Position numbers and translations under genes: made by a program. Positions 7,354-14,921 of a stretch of 40,727 nt of DNA are shown here, piece after piece. The DNA lies in the NCBI GenBank assembly GCA_013791885.1, contig VMSZ01000011.1, forward strand, positions 1 to 40,727. Direction: 5' to 3'. Origin of the DNA: Sulfurimonas sp. Lineage in GTDB: Bacteria; Campylobacterota; Campylobacteria; Campylobacterales; Sulfurimonadaceae. Below the pieces are notes generated by a model. That model worked only from the letters and a program-made list of their open reading frames with translations. It did no database searches and had not been told where the DNA came from. Position 1 is the first letter of the stretch, and each line of letters begins with the position of its first letter.

Positions 7354-7976
7354 AACAAAATTGCCCGCTTTGCTCGCATGAAGCCACACTTTTTTATCAA
7401 AACACAGACAATTATTTTCAATGCAAAGAGTGCCACTCTCTATTTGTAGATACAAACGCAAGACCGAATATAAAACAGGAAAAAGAACGCTACGAACTCC
7501 ACAGTGATGATGTTGAAGATAAAGGCTACCAGAACTTTGTCTCACCTATGACCTCGGCTATTATGCAAGATTACTCAAAGCAGAGCAGGGGTTTGGATTT
7601 TGGCGCGGGAATAGGGCCGATTATCTCAAAAGTCGTGCAGGACAGGGGCTATAACATCAAGCAGTATGATCCGTTTTTTCATAATTACCCAGAGCTTTTA
7701 AAAGAAAAATACGATTATGTGGCCTCTTGTGAAGTAGTGGAACATTTTTACCATCCGCATAAAGAGTTCGGACTTTTAAAAAGTTTATTGGACGAAGATG
7801 CAAAGCTTTATATTATGACGGATTTGTATGATGAGAGCATTGATTTTGCAAAGTGGTATTACAAAAATGACAGTACTCATGTTTTCTTTTACACAAAAGA
7901 GAGTTTTGAATGGATACAAAAAGAGTTTGGGTTTAAAAGTTTAAAGATAGATAAGAGACTTGTGACTCTCTCATAA
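7350..7976 (+). CDS. Zinc-ribbon class I SAM-dependent methyltransferase
   Basis: The first 30 residues carry two CxxC pairs (CPLC and CKEC), a probable zinc ribbon. They are followed by a Rossmann-type methyltransferase domain: the SAM loop LDFGAGIGP near residue 88, an acidic strand end at QYDPFF, and CEVVEHFYHP, which fits motif IV. The 208-residue size suits a methyltransferase-12-type protein. The substrate is unknown. The four-base overlap with the phosphodiesterase gene suggests a lipid or headgroup-linked target, but this family also methylates proteins and small molecules. It is the last gene of the operon, and the repeat-rich region 7977-8174 follows. Confidence 0.8.
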   Translation: MKQNCPLCSHEATLFYQNTDNYFQCKECHSLFVDTNARPNIKQEKERYELHSDDVEDKGYQNFVSPMTSAIMQDYSKQSRGLDFGAGIGPIISKVVQDRGYNIKQYDPFFHNYPELLKEKYDYVASCEVVEHFYHPHKEFGLLKSLLDEDAKLYIMTDLYDESIDFAKWYYKNDSTHVFFYTKESFEWIQKEFGFKSLKIDKRLVTLS

Positions 7977-8094
7977 AGAATCATTAATAAAGAAAATGCA
8001 CCTCTCGTTCCAATGCTCCAGCGTTGGAATGCATAGGTCAGTTTTTGTAGCTGGTAGGTGTTCCCACGGAGACCATGGGAACAAGAAAAAATAT
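7977..8094. repeat. Intergenic palindromic repeats (REP/BIME-like)
   Basis: Two hairpins lie between the converging methyltransferase and fabL genes. The first (8006-8031) is a near-perfect 12-bp palindrome with arms CGTTCCAATGCT and AGCGTTGGAATG and a two-base CC centre. The second (8060-8082) has perfect 7-bp arms GTTCCCA and TGGGAAC. The GTTCCCA...TGGGAAC and TTCC..GCTCCAGC..GGAA pattern recalls dispersed palindromes I know from other proteobacteria; that likeness is from memory. No coding sequence is supported here. Copy B of the 80-bp repeat follows directly. Confidence 0.7.
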
Positions 8095-8174
8095 TCTCTG
8101 CCTCGCAAGAGGCAAGCTTTAGTGCCATAGCGGCTAGCGTAGTTTTATGGGCTTAGCTCATAAAGCGTTTTAAA
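8095..8174 (+). repeat. Copy B of the 80-bp structured dispersed repeat
   Basis: It matches copy A at 121-200. The first hairpin (8100-8113) has the same GCCTC/GAGGC stem but a GCAA loop, also a GNRA tetraloop. The terminal hairpin (8142-8166) has 11 consecutive pairs: outer GTTTT/AAAGC and inner ATGGGC/GCTCAT with a TTA loop. The outer stem differs from copy A on both sides while still pairing. GTTTT follows, and the element ends exactly at the fabL stop codon. It may terminate the plus-strand operon ending at 7976. Confidence 0.8.
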
Positions 8175-8942
8175 TTATTGAAATGTTGTTCCGCCGTCTA
8201 TGACGATAGTCTGGCCTGTAAGCCATGAAGACTCATTGCCACAGAGGAAAAGACAAGCACCTGTTAAATCTTCAGGCTCACCCATACGTGAAAGCGGAGA
8301 GCGTTTAACAACTTCTGCTTTTACCTCTTCGTAATTAGGAAATGCTTTGAGTGCGTCTGTGTCGATTGGACCGCCGCTCACTGCGTTTACTCTGATGTTT
8401 TTCTCACCAAGTTCCGCTGCAGCGTAACGAACCATAGCTTCAACAGCTGCTTTGTTTGTTCCGTGACCTGCGTAGTTAGGAGTGTAAACAAGGTTACCTG
8501 TTGAGCTCATGCTTATGATGCTTCCGCCGCCGACTTTTTCCATACGTTTTGCAGCTTCCTGTGCGCCTACAACAAAGGCATCAACCGTTGCAATATAAAT
8601 GTTATTTAAACCTTTTGGTTTGAGTCTCATAAACGGACCAAAACCGCCTACAACAGCACGTCCTGAAATGATTGCGTTTGAGATGAAGTAGTCAAGTCTC
8701 TCAAAATCTTCATCAAAAAGTTTGTAAACATCTTTGTAAGTATCCGGCTCTAAAATGTTTAGTAAGTATGCACGTGCTTTTACGCCAAATTTTGTCTCTA
8801 CATCTGCAACGATTTCATTTGCAACATCTGCGCTTGAAGCGTAAGTAAACGCAACGTTACAACCTCTTGCCGCAAAAGCGTATACTAATGCTTTACCAAT
8901 TCCGCGAGTTCCGCCACTTACAAATAATGTTTTTCCTGTCAT
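8175..8942 (-). CDS. fabL: SDR-family enoyl-[acyl-carrier-protein] reductase, FabL-like
   Basis: FabL-type reductases saturate enoyl-ACP with NADPH in fatty acid elongation. The 255-residue protein has the SDR cofactor loop GGTRGIG at 10-16 and FISNAIISG. Its catalytic pair is Tyr157 and Lys164 separated by six residues (YAGHGTNK), the spacing of enoyl reductases, not the Yx3K of ordinary SDR dehydrogenases. The C-terminal block NAVSGGPIDTDALKAFPN closely resembles Bacillus subtilis FabL as I remember it. The gene follows dapA after 3 bases. Whether it is the main enoyl reductase or a second one beside FabI cannot be told here. An ordinary oxidoreductase is the alternative. Confidence 0.75.
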   Translation of the reverse strand: MTGKTLFVSGGTRGIGKALVYAFAARGCNVAFTYASSADVANEIVADVETKFGVKARAYLLNILEPDTYKDVYKLFDEDFERLDYFISNAIISGRAVVGGFGPFMRLKPKGLNNIYIATVDAFVVGAQEAAKRMEKVGGGSIISMSSTGNLVYTPNYAGHGTNKAAVEAMVRYAAAELGEKNIRVNAVSGGPIDTDALKAFPNYEEVKAEVVKRSPLSRMGEPEDLTGACLFLCGNESSWLTGQTIVIDGGTTFQ

Positions 8943-8945
8943 TTT

Positions 8946-9839
8946 TTAGAGTCCTTTTATGTCGTAATTTTTCATTACTTCTTCGATTTTTTTCATATTT
9001 TCTACACTTGGAGCCACCAATGGAAGACGGTATTCAAGAGTTTCAATGAGTCCTGCTATGTACATCGCCGCTTTTATAGGTACAGGATTTGATTCGCAAA
9101 ACATTACCTTATTGAGTGGGTAAATTTTGTCATTTATCGCTTTTGAAGCTTGAAAGTCACCCGCAAGAGCAAGTCTGACGAGTTCGCTTTTAAGGTCTGG
9201 TATAAGGTTTGAAGTCACAGAAGTAATTCCTGCAGCACCGTTTGCAAGCATTGGGTAGTCAATCGCATCATCACCTGAGAAAACTTTGAGTTCAGGGCGG
9301 CGAGACAAAAGCTCAATAGTACGTTCTAAACTTCCCGTTGCTTCTTTGATACCGTAGATGTTTTTTACATCATCAAAAAGTCTGATGACTGTGTCCGCAC
9401 TAATGTCTACAACTGTACGTCCAGGAACATTGTAAAGCATAAATGGAAGTTCTGGAACTGACTCTGCTATGGCTTTATAGTGCTGATAAAGTCCCTCTTG
9501 AGATGGTTTTACATAGTAAGGTGCAACTGAAAAAATGGCATCTACGCCGCATTCCTGAGCTACTTTTGCTGCTTGGATTGCTTCTGATGTTGAGTTGCTG
9601 CCTGCACCCGCAAGAACTTTTGCTGATGTTCCTTTGCAAACTTCTACAGCTATTTCCATACATCTTCTGTCTTCTTCGTAGCTTAATGTGGCGCTCTCTC
9701 CAGTTGTTCCAACCGGGCAAACTGCGTTTATGCCATTGTTTATTTGGCGTTTGATAAGCGCTGCATAAGCCTGCTCATCAAGTTTACCGTTTCTAAATGG
9801 AGTTATCAGTGCAGTTGTAGAACCTGTTACTATATTCAT
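8946..9839 (-). CDS. dapA: 4-hydroxy-tetrahydrodipicolinate synthase
   Basis: DapA condenses pyruvate with aspartate semialdehyde, the first committed step to lysine and meso-diaminopimelate for peptidoglycan. All active-site residues are visible: Thr45-Thr46 in CPVGTTGES, Tyr136 in MLYNVPGRT and Schiff-base Lys165 in YGIKEATGS. The 297-residue length is standard. ATG 9839 is the proper start, beginning MNIVTGSTTALITPF after a GGGG-containing site. A longer in-frame extension to 9923 would run across the promoter TATAAT (9867-9872, minus). It is followed by fabL, as in Campylobacter. Confidence 0.95.
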   Translation of the reverse strand: MNIVTGSTTALITPFRNGKLDEQAYAALIKRQINNGINAVCPVGTTGESATLSYEEDRRCMEIAVEVCKGTSAKVLAGAGSNSTSEAIQAAKVAQECGVDAIFSVAPYYVKPSQEGLYQHYKAIAESVPELPFMLYNVPGRTVVDISADTVIRLFDDVKNIYGIKEATGSLERTIELLSRRPELKVFSGDDAIDYPMLANGAAGITSVTSNLIPDLKSELVRLALAGDFQASKAINDKIYPLNKVMFCESNPVPIKAAMYIAGLIETLEYRLPLVAPSVENMKKIEEVMKNYDIKGL

Positions 9840-9866
9840 CTCTATACCCCTGTAAAATAATGCGCA

Positions 9867-9872
9867 ATTATA
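9867..9872 (-). promoter_or_regulatory. Candidate -10 box for dapA
   Basis: Read on the minus strand this is TATAAT, 28 bases before the dapA ATG, with no obvious -35 hexamer. It lies in the divergent region shared with the NYN-domain gene. Confidence 0.5.
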
Positions 9873-9914
9873 GCCAAAAAGTTTTAAAAGCAGCAGAGTG
9901 AGCATATTATTTGC

Positions 9915-9920
9915 TATAAT
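9915..9920 (+). promoter_or_regulatory. Candidate -10 box for the NYN-domain gene
   Basis: TATAAT ends only 7 bases before ATG 9928. If used, transcription would begin at or next to the start codon, giving a leaderless or nearly leaderless mRNA. No Shine-Dalgarno sequence precedes this ATG. Confidence 0.4.
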
Positions 9921-9927
9921 CAAAGAT

Positions 9928-10665
9928 ATGAAAAAGATAATAATTAATAAAAAATATTACGGCAAAATAGAACTTCCAAAGACGAGAAACGCATACAGAA
10001 TCTTTGTTTCTGTGATGAAAGCCTTTAGCGCAAATGAGCCTGTTTCTCTACTTACAATTTACTCTCCAAGCAAGCTGGCAAGCTTTGAAAAGTACCAAAA
10101 CGGCGGCTGTGCTGATGAACTCTTAGAACTTGATATGTATATAGAACTCTCCAAAATTTTAAAGTTTTCCTCTTTAGAAGCTACAAAACTTAAAGAGCAG
10201 ATAGAGTTTGTCAACGATAATGCTTTTGTGACTTTAAGCATTGCAAAAAATTTGGTGCTTTGCAATAAAAAAACTCCCTCAAAAACGCAGCAGGCCTATC
10301 TCTTTTGGGACATAGAAAACTTCTCCAACATCGCACCGATGTTTTATGACATCATTGAGCCTTTTGAGATAGAAGACGAGCACATTTACATCTCCTGCAA
10401 TCCTGATTCCTTGTACCTTTTTCGCGCGGAGTGGGAAGCGGATTTGTACGATTTTGGCAAAACCTTCAACTCTTTTAACTTCACCAAATGCGACCATGGA
10501 AAAAACGTAGCCGATGGCGTTTTACTGAAAAATTTTGAAGATTTGAAACTTAAAAACGCAGATGTTTATTTGATGACGTACGACAGAGAGCTCAAAGAGC
10601 GTTTTAAAAATGCAGCGCATGAGAGCAATAATCTCTATGTTTTAGAGAGAAAGATACTGTACTAA
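9928..10665 (+). CDS. NYN/PIN-like domain protein, putative ribonuclease
   Basis: The second half of this 245-residue protein has the acidic motifs of NYN (PIN-fold) nucleases: YLFWDIENF with Asp and Asn at about residues 126-129, then KNVADGVLL, then ADVYLMTYDRELKERF. The first half (about 1-110) is lysine-rich and not recognised. Some bacterial NYN proteins cleave or process RNA; no activity is proven for this type. ATG 9928 follows a TATAAT directly; GTG 9898 would add ten residues but lacks a ribosome site and overlaps the promoter. The gene converges on the P-type ATPase gene, and their stops interlock as CTAA (10662-10665), leaving no room for a terminator. Confidence 0.65.
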   Translation: MKKIIINKKYYGKIELPKTRNAYRIFVSVMKAFSANEPVSLLTIYSPSKLASFEKYQNGGCADELLELDMYIELSKILKFSSLEATKLKEQIEFVNDNAFVTLSIAKNLVLCNKKTPSKTQQAYLFWDIENFSNIAPMFYDIIEPFEIEDEHIYISCNPDSLYLFRAEWEADLYDFGKTFNSFNFTKCDHGKNVADGVLLKNFEDLKLKNADVYLMTYDRELKERFKNAAHESNNLYVLERKILY

Positions 10666-13178
10666 ACTTTTCTTTTAGCGTACCAAAATTCTCCCCATTT
10701 TCTAAGCTCGATAAGAAAAAATACACTCAGACCCATCCATAAAATCATTATAAATCCATCGAAATCAGGAAGTTCTGCATGAAACCATTCACCGGCGAAA
10801 GCGAGTATGCCAATTTGCAAAAGCGTCCCGATTAAAATTCCAAGCCACAAATAAGGATTGATGCTGAGACTCGTTTTAATATTTTTTAAAAACGGCTCAT
10901 GTTCTTTTAATGATTGAACCCCATTCATCCAGGTTGCGACAATCAGAGCGCTAAAAAGTGTTGAAACAGCTATGTCATGTCCCTGCGTTTGCAATAGCGT
11001 ATGGTAGAGGTAAAGCCCGAGCAGACCGATGCTGAGCGAGGCATAGAGTGTCCGGGCGATTTGTACTTTATCAAAAAATTGCTCATGAATTTTCTTTGGA
11101 CCGCGTTTCATGACATCGCCTTCTTCTTTAATGAAAGGAAAAGTTTTGTCCAAAGCACTGTCCGCGACAATATTTATCCACAAAATTTGCAGAGGATAGA
11201 GCGGAAGAGGGTGTCCCATAAGAATGGCTCCGGAAATAAGAACAATTTCATCCATACTAGTTGAGACCAAAAAATAGATGGATTTTCGGATGTTATGGGC
11301 AATGATACGCCCTTGTTGTATGGCTTCTACAATGACCGACAAATTGTTGTTGAGCAGTATCATCTTTGCGGTAGCTTTGGCGGCTTCGGCTCCGCTTCCC
11401 ATGGCGATTCCCAAATCGGCAGCCTTGAGCGCCGGAATGTCATTGGCACCGTCTCCTGTTACAGCTACAACTTCGCCGCATTCCTGGAGAAGTTTGACAA
11501 TACGGTATTTATGTTCAGGAAGCATACGGGCCCAAACAGTCGTGTTAGAGAGCTTTTCTTTGAGCGCTTCATCGCTAAGCTCGGCAATTTCAAGACCGCT
11601 CACAACGGCATCGCCTTTTTCGTAGATGCCGACTTCTTTTGCTATGGCTCTTGCCGTGAGAACATTGTCTCCTGTAATCATCATAACGCGAATCCCTGCG
11701 CCTTTAGCTCTTTGCACAGCGAGTTTGACATCCTCTTTAGGCGGATCTAAGAAACCGACAAGACCCACAATTTCAATTTCCCATTCTCCTATATCATCGC
11801 CGACGTAGTCCCCAACACCTAGAGCTAAAACTCGCAGACCCTGACTTGCCAAGTTGTCATGGGCTGTTTCGAGCTTTTCGAAGTCATGACTGTTTTTAGC
11901 AAACTCCTTGAGAGACTCAAAGGCACCCTTAACTGCAATCTTATGCTCTTGGTTAATAATATTCGCACTGGCCATCAAGCGGTGTTTAGTATCAAATGGG
12001 TAAAAACTTGTACGTCTGAAACGTTCGCGCATCTTCTCGTAGTCCACTCCAAGCCATTGCGCCAAAGCGGTGTCTATAGGGTCCCCTTTCCCTTGCTTGG
12101 ACTCATTGGCCAGAGCGGCAGCAATTTTTGTAAATTCTTCATTTATGGCAAAGCTCTCTTTAACAATAAGCTGGCCTTGCGTAATGGTTCCTGTTTTATC
12201 GGATGCGATGACCGTCGCGCTGCCGAGCGTCTCAACGGTTGGAAGATGACGTACTAAAACATTCTTTTTACTAAGTGTCATAGCGCCTATTGTGAGTACA
12301 AGTGTGACAACCACAGGTAAACCCTCAGGAATAGCGGAGACAATCTCAGCAATGAGCAGCATCATTATCTCAATTTTGTCGCGGTTTTGTAAAAACGCTA
12401 TGATTCCGATAAGGAAAATAAGCATAAGCGTAATAATAAGATGCTTTTTGGTGTAAAAGGCAAGCGCTTTATTGAGCGGACTTTGTGGAGATTTTTCTTT
12501 TGCTCTGGAAGCAATGGAAGCAAGATAGGTGTTGTGGGCGGTATAGACAGCTACCGCTGTGGCACTTCCGCTGACGACTATTGTTCCAGAGAGTGCCATA
12601 TTGTCAAGTTCGTAGGGAAGAGTTTTTTGCGGCAAGGTTATTTTTGCCTCTTTACTTACCGGAAGCGATTCCCCCGTAAGTACAGACTCGTCTATTTGCA
12701 GGCCTTCACACTCTATGAGAAGAAGATCTGCCGGAACAATGTCTCCCTCATGCAGATAGACTAGATCCCCTGGAACAAGGAGCGATGAGGCCAAAGTGAC
12801 TTCTTTGCTATCTCGTAAAACAGTAATGGTGGTTTCACTCATTTTGGCAAGAAGTTCAATGGAGGTGAGGGCTTTAAGTTCCTGCCAGAAACCCAGGGAT
12901 GCGTTCAAACAAACTATGAAAAATATAAGCAGAGCATCAGCTATATGGCCGACAAACAAAGAGATAAGAGAGGCAAAAAGAAGAATGACGATAAGGGGTG
13001 ATTTAAATTGTTCTATGAGAATGGAGAGTCGGCTGACTTCCTCTTCTTTGAGAAGATTTTTGCCGAATTCATGTCGGCGTTTTATGACCTCATTTTTACT
13101 CAGACCATCAGGTCCGCTTTGGAGCATCTCCAAAACTTCTTCAACTCGTAAAGTATGAACAAATTCCGGTATCTGCAT
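10662..13178 (-). CDS. P2-type cation-transporting ATPase (Ca2+/Mn2+-like)
   Basis: An inner-membrane pump of 838 residues with the full P-type plan: TGES at 168-171 (actuator), IPEGLP at 283-288 in M4, the phosphorylated Asp327 in SDKTGTIT, KGAFES (nucleotide site), MITGDN, VTGDGANDIPAL and a C-terminal membrane bundle. It resembles P2A calcium pumps. The site-II residues appear kept (Glu of IPEGLP; Asn and Asp in M6 INIVAD), while site-I positions differ from SERCA (Ser for Asn768, Ala for Thr799). This suggests one ion per cycle, as in PMR1-type Ca/Mn pumps. It lies 24 bases after sulP and is probably co-transcribed. GAAAAG ribosome site upstream. The ion is uncertain. Confidence 0.88.
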   Translation of the reverse strand: MQIPEFVHTLRVEEVLEMLQSGPDGLSKNEVIKRRHEFGKNLLKEEEVSRLSILIEQFKSPLIVILLFASLISLFVGHIADALLIFFIVCLNASLGFWQELKALTSIELLAKMSETTITVLRDSKEVTLASSLLVPGDLVYLHEGDIVPADLLLIECEGLQIDESVLTGESLPVSKEAKITLPQKTLPYELDNMALSGTIVVSGSATAVAVYTAHNTYLASIASRAKEKSPQSPLNKALAFYTKKHLIITLMLIFLIGIIAFLQNRDKIEIMMLLIAEIVSAIPEGLPVVVTLVLTIGAMTLSKKNVLVRHLPTVETLGSATVIASDKTGTITQGQLIVKESFAINEEFTKIAAALANESKQGKGDPIDTALAQWLGVDYEKMRERFRRTSFYPFDTKHRLMASANIINQEHKIAVKGAFESLKEFAKNSHDFEKLETAHDNLASQGLRVLALGVGDYVGDDIGEWEIEIVGLVGFLDPPKEDVKLAVQRAKGAGIRVMMITGDNVLTARAIAKEVGIYEKGDAVVSGLEIAELSDEALKEKLSNTTVWARMLPEHKYRIVKLLQECGEVVAVTGDGANDIPALKAADLGIAMGSGAEAAKATAKMILLNNNLSVIVEAIQQGRIIAHNIRKSIYFLVSTSMDEIVLISGAILMGHPLPLYPLQILWINIVADSALDKTFPFIKEEGDVMKRGPKKIHEQFFDKVQIARTLYASLSIGLLGLYLYHTLLQTQGHDIAVSTLFSALIVATWMNGVQSLKEHEPFLKNIKTSLSINPYLWLGILIGTLLQIGILAFAGEWFHAELPDFDGFIMILWMGLSVFFLIELRKWGEFWYAKRKV

Positions 13179-13202
13179 GGACTTTTCCCTTTTTTCTACT
13201 TT

Positions 13203-14867
13203 TTAAAAAGATGAGGCTTCTTCTTCTATCTCTTTCAATAGTTTTGTGTTGGCATATGCCAAAGCATCTGAGAATTTTTTAAAGACATTCTCTTCACCAA
13301 TCATAGCAATAATTTTATTTTTTTTCAAATCTTTGTAAACATCATCAGTAGTTCCCGACATAACGATAACAATACCTGTATCTCTTAGTGCCTTGATGGT
13401 TTCTTCGAGATTGTGGGCAGCTGTTGAATCTATAAAAGGGACGCGTCTCATGCGGATAATTAAAACTTTTGAGCTGTAACCTATTGTTTTGAGTGTCTCC
13501 GCATACTGTCTTGCCGAAGCGAAAAACAGAGGGCCGCCAATCTCATAAACAGCAATCTCTTCTGAAGGGTTTGAATAGGTTTCTATACTCTCAGAGTCAT
13601 CTTCAAGGGGTATATTTGTATTGATATCTGCCATGCGTTTCATAAAAAGCAGTGATGCCAGAACAATTCCAACCTGTATTGCCGTTGTCAAATCTACTAA
13701 AACAGTGAGTAAAAAAGTAGTTACCAAAACAATGGAATCAAAGGGTGAGCCTCTTAAAATAGAGATAAATGAACGCCATTCACTCATATTGTAAGAAACA
13801 ACAATTAAAATACCCGCCAGAGTTGCCATAGGAATTGATTTGGCATAATCCATAAAAAACATCATAATTAAAAGCAGAGTGAGGGCATGAATCATTCCAG
13901 CAATAGGTGTTCTGGCACCATTTTTTACATTGGTAGCGGTTCTAGCTATGGCTCCTGTTGCAGAGATGCCTCCAAAAAACGGCGTGACAATGTTTGCTAT
14001 ACCTTGGGCGATGAGCTCAGTATTGGAACGGTGTTTTGTTCCTATCATCCCGTCGGCTACTACGGCTGAGAGCAGAGATTCTATTCCGCCTAAAAGAGCT
14101 ATCATAAGTGCCGGGACCAGGTACATTGCAAAGTTGCTAAAATCTAAATGCGGCACAGAAAAAGTTATCTCACCCGAGATACTTCCAAAAAAAGTCTCAA
14201 TTGTAGTTACAGGCAAATCAAAAAAACTGACAAGCGCTGTCATAAGAATAATTGCAATAAAAGAACCGGGTACTTTTGTGGTGATGTGTTTTGAAAAGAT
14301 AATGATGAGCATTGTAACAACTGTAAGGCCAAGAGCATAGAGGTTTGTTTCATTTAACTCATGAAAGTAGAGCGCCCATTTTTCGATAAAATCAGAAGGA
14401 AGCTTTTCAATCTCTAGACCAAGAGCATCTTTAATTTGGGTGGAGAGAATAACCAAAGCAATCCCGCTGGTAAAGCCTACAATTAAAGGGTGGGGAAAAT
14501 ATTTAAGTAAAGCTCCCAAACGCAGCAGTCCAAAAACAATGAGAATAACACCTGCCATAATCGTAGAAATAAGAAGGCCGTCTATGCCGTATTGCTCAAC
14601 GATTCCAAAGAGTAAAACAATGAAAGCTCCCGTAGGCCCGCCAATCTGGACTCTGCTCCCGCCTAAAAAAGAGATAATAAAGCCGGCAATTATTGCCGTA
14701 ATCATTCCTCTCTCAGGTGAAACACCAGAAGCAACAGCAAACGCAATGGCAAGGGGAAGGGCTACTATGCCTACGATAATACCGGCAAAAATATCTGTCA
14801 CTAGTTGTTCTTTGGAAATCCCTTCTTTTAAAAGAGTGAAGAACTTAGGTTGAAATATATTGTTCAT
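13203..14867 (-). CDS. SulP-family anion transporter with STAS domain
   Basis: SulP proteins carry sulfate, bicarbonate or other anions across the inner membrane. The N-terminal region shows the family entry block DIFAGIIVGIVALPLAIAFA and GGSRVQIGGPTGAF, followed by 10 or more membrane segments including GGISATGAIARTATN. A cytoplasmic STAS domain occupies about residues 430-550, with VPFIDSTAAHNLEE as its conserved loop. ATG 14867 is preceded by AAGGAC at a good distance; an in-frame ATG 15 bases upstream has none. The P-type ATPase follows after 24 bases. The substrate could be sulfate or bicarbonate: a carbonic anhydrase nearby is suggestive, but not proof. Confidence 0.9.
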   Translation of the reverse strand: MNNIFQPKFFTLLKEGISKEQLVTDIFAGIIVGIVALPLAIAFAVASGVSPERGMITAIIAGFIISFLGGSRVQIGGPTGAFIVLLFGIVEQYGIDGLLISTIMAGVILIVFGLLRLGALLKYFPHPLIVGFTSGIALVILSTQIKDALGLEIEKLPSDFIEKWALYFHELNETNLYALGLTVVTMLIIIFSKHITTKVPGSFIAIILMTALVSFFDLPVTTIETFFGSISGEITFSVPHLDFSNFAMYLVPALMIALLGGIESLLSAVVADGMIGTKHRSNTELIAQGIANIVTPFFGGISATGAIARTATNVKNGARTPIAGMIHALTLLLIMMFFMDYAKSIPMATLAGILIVVSYNMSEWRSFISILRGSPFDSIVLVTTFLLTVLVDLTTAIQVGIVLASLLFMKRMADINTNIPLEDDSESIETYSNPSEEIAVYEIGGPLFFASARQYAETLKTIGYSSKVLIIRMRRVPFIDSTAAHNLEETIKALRDTGIVIVMSGTTDDVYKDLKKNKIIAMIGEENVFKKFSDALAYANTKLLKEIEEEASSF

Positions 14868-14921
14868 GTTGTCCTTAAACAAATTATTATTATGGGATGT
14901 GAAATGCTTAGGTTTTAAAAT

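Noticed and set aside
9840-9923. An N-terminal extension of dapA
   Set aside because: It would add about 28 residues not found in DapA, cross the TATAAT at 9867-9872 and lack a ribosome site; ATG 9839 gives the standard length.
11295-12764. Plus-strand open frames opposite the P-type ATPase
   Set aside because: Antisense to TGDGANDIPAL, DKTGT and other conserved motifs; no ribosome sites and low-complexity translations.
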